A DNA stretch of 64,000 nucleotides from the NCBI RefSeq assembly GCF_902686445.1, contig NC_062227.1, forward strand, positions 17,435,678 through 17,499,677, in the 5' to 3' direction. This stretch comes from Sciurus carolinensis. Lineage: Eukaryota; Chordata; Mammalia; Rodentia; Sciuridae. The translations under genes and the position numbers were made by a program. The notes beneath the pieces are model-generated. The model worked only from the letters and a program-made list of their open reading frames with translations, did no database searches and was not told the DNA's origin. Positions 57,861-64,000 of the stretch are shown here, piece by piece (the stretch's first letter is position 1; each line of letters starts with the position of its first letter).

Positions 57861-59072
57861 GGCCTGTTTCATTGGCCTTTGGTATTTTTTTTTTCTAAAC
57901 TTTATCTGAAAGTTGAAAATGCATCATCTATACATGGCATGGTTGAACAGTAATTTTTAATAGAAAAGTCTAGCAACTTATTTGGGTAACACTGAAAGAA
58001 ATAGTAGCTAAAAGAATGAAGGCAAAGTTTAAAGTTACTAAATTCTTGAAAAAGTTAAAAAGACAAAGCATGATAGGCGTAATTATTTCTAAAATATGTT
58101 AGAAAATGTGAATACAGTTGGTAAAAATTCAAGTAATTTTACAGTAACTGAAGTAATTGAATTGACAGTCTCACGTGAAATATGTCCTTTTAAATTTTCA
58201 CAAAACATATTTCCTACTTCAATAAGATGAGAGTCTATGATTCAAAAAATAATTTCCATTTAATGAAGTAAGTATTATTTTATTACCATGTTTTAACAGA
58301 CATGTTTCAGGAGTTTTCACTGTATGCATTTAAAAATTGTAATTAATTGAAGTAACACTTTTTGATTGAGATAGCTAATTCAGTCACACTTCCTAGAATA
58401 ACTTTACCTGCAGACACAACTTAAAAATACAAAGCATTAAAATAGTCTTAAGTATTTGTGGTAAAATGACAATTGTTTTTTTTTCATTGTTTGTCATGAC
58501 CCAGAAAAACAATAAAAATTAGTTACTAGGAGTTCACTTTCTTCCATGACAGCATGAGGAACACTGCAAGCCAACTCTGAGAAACTAGTAAAAATTTGTA
58601 AAAATAAAAAATTTTAAAATATCCAAAATTGATTATGAAAACATAAAGTAACTTAAAGAAACATTTATTCAATATCATCTATTAAAATCTTGGTAAGGAC
58701 TAAGATTCTGATACTTAAATCATGCCATGCCTTCTTTCTCACTCCAAGTTCAGTAAAATAAAAAAAAATTATTTCAGGTACAGTGAAGAACAGAAGCTTC
58801 TTTTCCATCAAGCTCCTAGGCAGAGATCATCTTCACCAACCGAGAAGGGTAATAAGCATGTCTCATGCTTCTTCTACCTACCCATTGCTGAGATGGAGTC
58901 TGGGCAAAAGCGATTGAGTAATGTGGGCTCATCCATTCTGCTTGACACTCACTCATGCAACAGAGGCTCTATCCTGGGTGCAGTGCTTTGACAGTACCAG
59001 CTACTCTTATTTTCCTTGCCCCAGTTCATGGAGCAGAAATGCCATGCCAAGAAAGGCAAATCAAAAAGACCT
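57861..59072. other. Unassigned AT-rich sequence
   Basis: About 1.2 kb of mostly AT-rich DNA with no gene or repeat recognised. It ends at the head of the next L1. Confidence 0.45.
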
Positions 59073-61594
59073 GGGGTGCTGCATTTTATCAAAGGCTTTC
59101 TCAGCATCTATTGAAATAATCATGATTCTTAACTTTAAGTCTATCAATGTGATTTCCAGATGTTGAACCAATCTTGCATCCCTGAGATAAACTCCACTTG
59201 ATCATGATGAACTTATCTTTTTAATATGTTATTGTATGCAATTTGCCAGAATTTTGTTAAGGATTTTTGCATCTATGTACATCAAGTAAAGTTATCTTTA
59301 CTTGGTGCATCTTTGTCTGGTGTTGGTATAAAATAAAGCACACCTTCATGCTTGAAACACTAGAAAAAATGGGGACAGTAGGAACATACCTCAACATTTT
59401 AAAGGCTATCTATGGCAAGCCCATAGTCAACATCATTCTAAATGGAGAAAAACTGAAAATATTCCCTCTAAAAACTGGAACAAGACAGGGATGCCCTCTT
59501 TGAGTACTTCTATTCAACATCATCCTTGAAACACTAGCCAGAGCAATTAGACAGATCAAAGAAATTAAAGGGATACAAATAGGAAAAGAAGAACTCAAGT
59601 TATCACTATTTGCCAATGAGATGATTCTATATTTAGAGGATCCAAAAAACTCCACTAGAAAACATCTAGAACTAATAGATGAATTCAGCAAAGTAGCAGG
59701 ATAAAAAATCAATATGTATAAATCTAATGCACTTATATCCATAATTGATTAATCCTCTTAAAGAGAAAATAGGGATGACCACTCCATTTATAATAGCCTC
59801 AAAATAAAATAAAATAAAATAAAATAAAATAAATAAAATACTTGGGATTCAATCTAACAAAAGAGGTGAAAGACCTCTACAATGAAAACTACAGAACACT
59901 AAAGAAAAAAATTGAAGAAAACCTTAGAAGATAGAAAGATCTCCCATGTTCATGGATAGACAGAGTCAATATTGTCAAAATGGCCGCTCTACCAAAGGTG
60001 CTATGCAGATTCAATGCAATTCCAGTTCAAATCCCAATGACATTTCTCATAGAAATAGAGAAAAGCACTCACAAACTTCACCTGGGAGAATAAGAGACCT
60101 TGAATAGCTAAAGCAATCCTGAGCAGAAAGAGTAAAGAAGGAGGCATCACAATACCAGACATTAAACTATACTACAGAGCAATAGAAATAATGGCATACT
60201 ATTGGAACCAAAATAGACAGGCATACCATTGGTACAGAATAGAAGACCTAGAGACAATCCCACAAAAATACAGTTACCTTATACTAGACAAAGGAACCAA
60301 AAACATATAATGGAAAAAAGATAGCCTGTTCAACAAATGGTGCTGAGAAAACTGGAAATCCATATGCAGTAAAATAAAATTAAACCTCTATCTCTCACCC
60401 TGCACAAAACGCAACTCAAAATGAATCAAGGACTTAGGAATTAGACCAGAGACCCTGCACCAAATAGAAGAAAAGTAGGTCCAAATCTTCATCATGTTGG
60501 CTTAGGATCAGACTTCCTTAACAAGACTCCCAAAGCACAAGAACTCAAAGCAAGAATCAATAAATGGGGTTAATTCAAACTAAAAAGAATTTTTTAGCAA
60601 AGAACACAATCAATAATGTGAAAAGAGAGCCTAAAGTTTGGGAGAAAATTTTTTCCACATGCACTTCAGATAGAGCTCTAATCTCTAAAATTTATAAAGA
60701 ACTTACAAAATTTAACACAAAAAATACCCAATCAATAAATGGGCCAAGAAACTGGACAGACACTTTACAGAAGAAGATATACAGGTGATTAACAAATATA
60801 TAAAAAAGTGTTCAACATCTCTTGTAATTAGAGAAATGCAAATTAAAACAACTCTAAGATTTCATCTTACTCCAATTAGAATGTCTTTTATTAAAAACAC
60901 AAACAATAATAGATGTTAGTGTGGGTGTGGGGAAAAAGGCACACTTTTACATTGCTGGTGGAGTTGCAAATTGTTACAGCCATTTTGGAAAGCAGTGTGG
61001 AGAATCCTCAGAAAACTTGGAATGGACCCACCTTTTGACCCAGTTATCCCACTCCCCAGTATATACCCAAAGGACTTAAAATTAGCATACTACAGTAATG
61101 CAGCTACATTAATGTTTATAGCAGTTCAATTCACAATAGCTAGGTTGTGGAACCAACCTAGAGGTCCTTCAATAGATGAATGGATAAAGAAAATGTGGTA
61201 TATATACACAATGGAATATTATTTAGCCATAAAGAATAATAATATTATGTTATTTGCAGATAAATGGATGGAACTGGAGAATATCATGCTAAGTGAAATA
61301 AGTCAATCCCAAAAAACCAAAGGCTGAATTTTTTCCCTAAAAAGTGAATGATGATACATAAAGTGGGTGGGGGAATAGGGGGTGAGAGAAGAATGGAGGA
61401 ACTGTAGATTACATAGAGGAAAATGAGAGGAGGGGGCAGGGGTATGAAACATGGTGGAATAAGACAGACATCATTACCCCGTGTACATATATAATTACAT
61501 GAATGGTATGAATCTACATTGTGCACAACCAGAGAAATGAAAATTTGTACCCTATTTGTGCACAATGAATCAAAATGCAGTCTGCGAAAAAAAA
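59073..61594 (+). mobile_element. L1: 5'-truncated L1 with inverted head (twin priming)
   Basis: Plus-oriented L1 with an inverted 5' segment. From 59073 to about 59330 the minus strand reads reverse transcriptase coding sequence, with HDQVEFI and DWFNI and ending at AFDK. From about 59331 the plus strand resumes at the same place ([10 protein letters not shown]) and continues to the ORF2 end (61327), 3' UTR and A-tail (61587-61594). About 15 bp around 'ataaaatgcagcacc' is present in both arms. Coding frames are badly broken, for example a TGA in the CPLSPLLFN block at 59502-59504 and a TAA at 59702-59704. The catalytic box reads FANE instead of FADD (59610-59621). Later parts keep ISKIYKEL, the cysteine-motif region and MEYYLAIKN. 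No convincing target-site duplication was found. Confidence 0.9.
59803..59840. repeat. (AAAAT)n expansion inside L1 ORF2
   Basis: About 38 bp of AAAAT/AAATA units where the full-length copy has only 'aaaaaaataaaatac' (48461-48475). The extra repeats arose after, or at, insertion from an A-rich seed. Confidence 0.9.
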
Positions 61595-62245
61595 GGTAGG
61601 TGGAAGAATAAGATAATATTAGTACAATAATTAAGTGGAAAGATTCCTTTCCCTTTGAGAATCAACATATGTCATACATAGGTAATGGCTTACTATATAA
61701 TTTTTGGTGTTTGGAATAAAATGGCTTCAAAAATCAAGCAAAAAAGTATGTATAGATTTTTTTTTCCTTTTGTTCATGGTTTCTCTTGATCTCTTGAACG
61801 ATCATAATTATTCATTTGCTCTTTCAAGTTGTACTAAATAAAGAATTAAATATGTTAAATTAGCCAAAAAAAAAAAAAAAAAGAACTGGGTTGTTTGCGA
61901 GTCTCCACCAAATGTTTGATCTTAAAGAAGAGTTTACACATTGGAAAGAAGTAGATTTTTCACCCTCCCACCCCTACATATAGCAGCAGAGTTAAGGTAT
62001 TTTTCAGATTGGATGAGGGGAAAGAGAAAGAAACTGGGCTATAGAAATGGATCTGGAAATGATTATCAAAGTAAATAAATTTATTTGCCTTAGCATACAA
62101 TCCAAACCAAACATTACTGTGACCATGGTGGTAATTATGTTGAAAGTGAATTGAGAAGGATATGATAGAACAACTTTAAAAACCCAAATATCAGAAGTAA
62201 CTAAGGTGCTTTCGATAAGCAAGTGGAGAAATGAATGTAGAACAA
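61595..62245. other. Unassigned sequence with poly(A) run
   Basis: No gene. A 17-base A-run at 61866-61882 follows 'aaataaagaattaaatatgttaaattagcc' and may be the tail of a very short or decayed retroelement, but no body was recognised. Confidence 0.4.
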
Positions 62246-62249
62246 TGAG

Positions 62250-62765
62250 ATAATGGAACTTTATTCATCTTTAAAAACAAAGGAGCTATCTAGTTGAACA
62301 GGTATATTGAAAATTTAACTGCATATTACAAACTGAAAGAAGTCAGTCTAAAAACACTACCTAGTATATAATTTCAACTATATGAAATTGTAGAAAATGT
62401 AAAGTTATGAAAACAATAAAAAAATCACTGGTTGATTATAATGGCAGGTACAGAAGAAGAGATGAACAGGGGAAGCACAGGGAAATTTTAGATCAATGAA
62501 ACTACTCTATATGATATTATGGTTGTGGCTATACACTATTGTACATTATCCAATCTCAGAATATGCAACACCAAAGGTGAATCCTATAGTAAATTATCAT
62601 CTTTGGGTGATAATGATATGTCAGTGTAGGATTATCATTTGCAACATATGTACCACTCTCTTGATAGGGATGATATGCGTGCACAGGGTCAAGGGGGTGT
62701 ATGAGAAGTCTCTTTCATTCAGTTAAATATTTTGTGACCTTAAAATTGCACTAAAAAGAAGTTTC
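62250..62765 (+). mobile_element. Ancient L1 (L1M type) 3' UTR
   Basis: Clear plus-oriented old L1 3' end: 'tataatttcaactatatgaaattgtagaaaatgtaaa', 'atcactggttgattataatgg', 'gatgaacaggggaagcacagggaaattttagatcaatgaaactactctatatgatattatgg', 'gcaacaccaaaggtgaatcctatagtaaa', 'tttgggtgataatgatatgtcagtgtagg' and 'tgtgaccttaaaattgcactaaaaagaag'. Confidence 0.88.
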
Positions 62766-63431
62766 TTAGTTATAAACTAAAAATAATGGAAATCAATAAC
62801 TGCAGATTGATAAGGTGATAGGAACAAATGAAAAGAAACCAAAACTTTAAGAAGGTTAATATAAGAAAAATCTGTAGATACACACATACTTGATCTAATT
62901 TCTTCTCTCAGATTCTCCAAAGCATAAAATAGGGTCAGAGTTAAAACAATGATACACTGATTTTAGTATTTATAGATGTTTCATAGTAATAACACAAAAA
63001 ATTACAAAGGTAATAAAATGTTAAGAAGAAATGCTTGATATCTCTCTGGAAATGAGAGTATAACTAAGTCAGTCTCTGGTAAGTCATAATGTATATGAAA
63101 AATTCTAGAAGAACTTTTTTTTAGAATAATACTTTAGAAAGCACCAACTTATTTCAACAAAAAGTATTTAAAGAAAATAATAGGACAAAATCAATGAGGC
63201 ATAAAAATAACAGGTAAAATGGCACATATAGAACCAAATATATCAATGTCAAATTTAATGCAGAGATTATCAGTTAATATTAAAGCATAAGATTCACATA
63301 TAGGCCATCTACAGTACTTTGTATTCAAAATACTTTATTGAGTGTTTCAAAGTATAGTACTTTGAATTCAGAAATAGAAGTGGTATTTTTGTTCTATGAT
63401 TTTGTTTCTGACTCTAGGGATTGAACCTATT
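62766..63431 (+). other. A-rich sequence, probably old L1 ORF2 5' region
   Basis: The part at about 63180-63300 ('caggtaaaatggcacatatagaaccaaatatatcaatgtcaaatttaatgcagagattatcagtt') resembles the start of an old L1 ORF2. The remainder is A-rich and not assignable. Confidence 0.45.
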
Positions 63432-63641
63432 TATTTTGGGGGGGCATGTACCAGGGATTGAACTCAGGGGCACTCAACCACTGAGTCACATCCCCAGCCC
63501 TATTTTCTATTTTATTTAGAGACAGGGTCTCACTGAGTTGCTTAATGTCTCACTTTTGATGAGAATGGCTTTGAACTCGTGATCCTCCTGCCTCAGCCTC
63601 CGGAGCTGCTGGGACTACAGGGGTGCACCACTGCAACCTGA
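63432..63641 (-). mobile_element. Dimeric B1/7SL-ID SINE (sciurid type)
   Basis: On the minus strand, from 63641: a 7SL/B1-like left half ('ggtgcacccctgtagtcccagcagctccggaggctgaggcaggaggatcacgagttcaaagcc' ... 'actcagtgagaccctgtctc'), an A-rich linker ('taaataaaatagaaaata'), then an ID-type right half ('gggctggggatgtgactcagtggttgagtgcccctgagttcaatccctggtac'). This arrangement is characteristic of squirrel-lineage rodents. The left-hand end is short of a clear A-tail. A second partial 'agggattgaacc' at 63418 suggests local duplication of the ID end. Confidence 0.9.
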
Positions 63642-63960
63642 TCAAACCAATTTTTAAAATGGTATTTTTTCTTAATTTATCTATAGTACAATATATCCTA
63701 AAATAAATTTATTTTAAGAATTATAAAATTAACCCAGGTGATTCTAACATTTATATGAATTACAAAGAAAATAAGCATAAACAAGGCAATTTCTACAAAG
63801 AAAAACAAAATTAGAAAATTTACTCCACTTTATTCCAAGTGTAGTATAAAGCAAACCATATTTGTGAAAATATAGAGAGACTGATAAATGGTACATAATA
63901 AGAGTTGAAGAATAAACATATTTGTTGTCAAAATATTGTAATGCCCAATAAGTAACTTCA
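63642..63960 (+). mobile_element. Old L1 ORF2 fragment
   Basis: 'agaaaaacaaaattagaaaatttactccactttattccaagtgtagtataaagc' then 'gactgataaatgg' match in order an ORF2 stretch of old L1s (Lys-Lys-Lys-Asn-Lys, then Tyr-Lys-Ala, then Gln-Trp positions) with many substitutions. Together with 62766-63431 it suggests an old L1 later split by the SINE. Confidence 0.5.
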
Positions 63961-64000
63961 AAGATATGTATATTATTATTTTAAAAATACTGAAATTCAG

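Noticed and set aside
61866..61882. Poly(A) run as the tail of a processed pseudogene
   Set aside because: No recognisable gene-derived body lies before it and no flanking duplication was seen.

Overview
The window looks like nuclear DNA of a rodent in the squirrel family (Sciuridae). The best markers are short interspersed elements (SINEs) built from an ID-type tRNA-derived unit, alone at about 15.1 and 51.1 kb, and joined to a 7SL/B1-like half at 63.4-63.6 kb. Rodent-type LINE-1 (L1), many MIR fragments and MaLR-class LTRs point the same way. I recognise no intact cellular protein-coding gene, rRNA, tRNA gene or CRISPR array. Family names are given from memory of consensus features, without any search.

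Layout. 0-11 kb is mostly unassigned sequence with one truncated HSPA14 retrocopy on the minus strand (about 551-860), three MaLR-class LTR pieces and an old L1 3' end at 10.2-10.9 kb. 11-29 kb holds a small L1 with a 5' inversion (11.2-11.9 kb), old L1 fragments at 13.1, 20.0 and 22.8 kb, a Tigger-like DNA transposon piece (17.4 kb), LTRs, and a nested pair of L1s at 25.9-27.35 kb in which a younger 5'-inverted L1 sits inside an older one. 29-43 kb is accessory-poor, with LTRs, MIRs, an hAT-type DNA transposon, a long GA microsatellite and old L1.

The dominant object is a structurally full-length L1 at 43.99-50.27 kb on the plus strand, bounded by a perfect 14-bp target-site duplication. It has a duplicated 5' promoter-like unit, ORF1, ORF2, and a 3' UTR carrying a TTAGGG-like array. 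Both ORFs are broken by frameshifts and stops and the reverse transcriptase active site is altered, so it is not autonomous as read. 50-59 kb is again MIR, LTR and unassigned DNA. 59.07-61.59 kb is a second large L1, 5'-truncated with an inverted head. 62.2-64 kb is old L1 sequence interrupted by the dimeric SINE.

Nothing here forms a working operon or pathway. The window is best read as a gene desert or intron interior shaped by successive waves of retrotransposition. The most informative observations are the L1 5' UTR duplication, the ORF1 coiled-coil duplication, the telomere-like tract in the L1 3' UTR, three separate L1 5' inversions with readable breakpoints, and the apparent intron remnant in the HSPA14 retrocopy.
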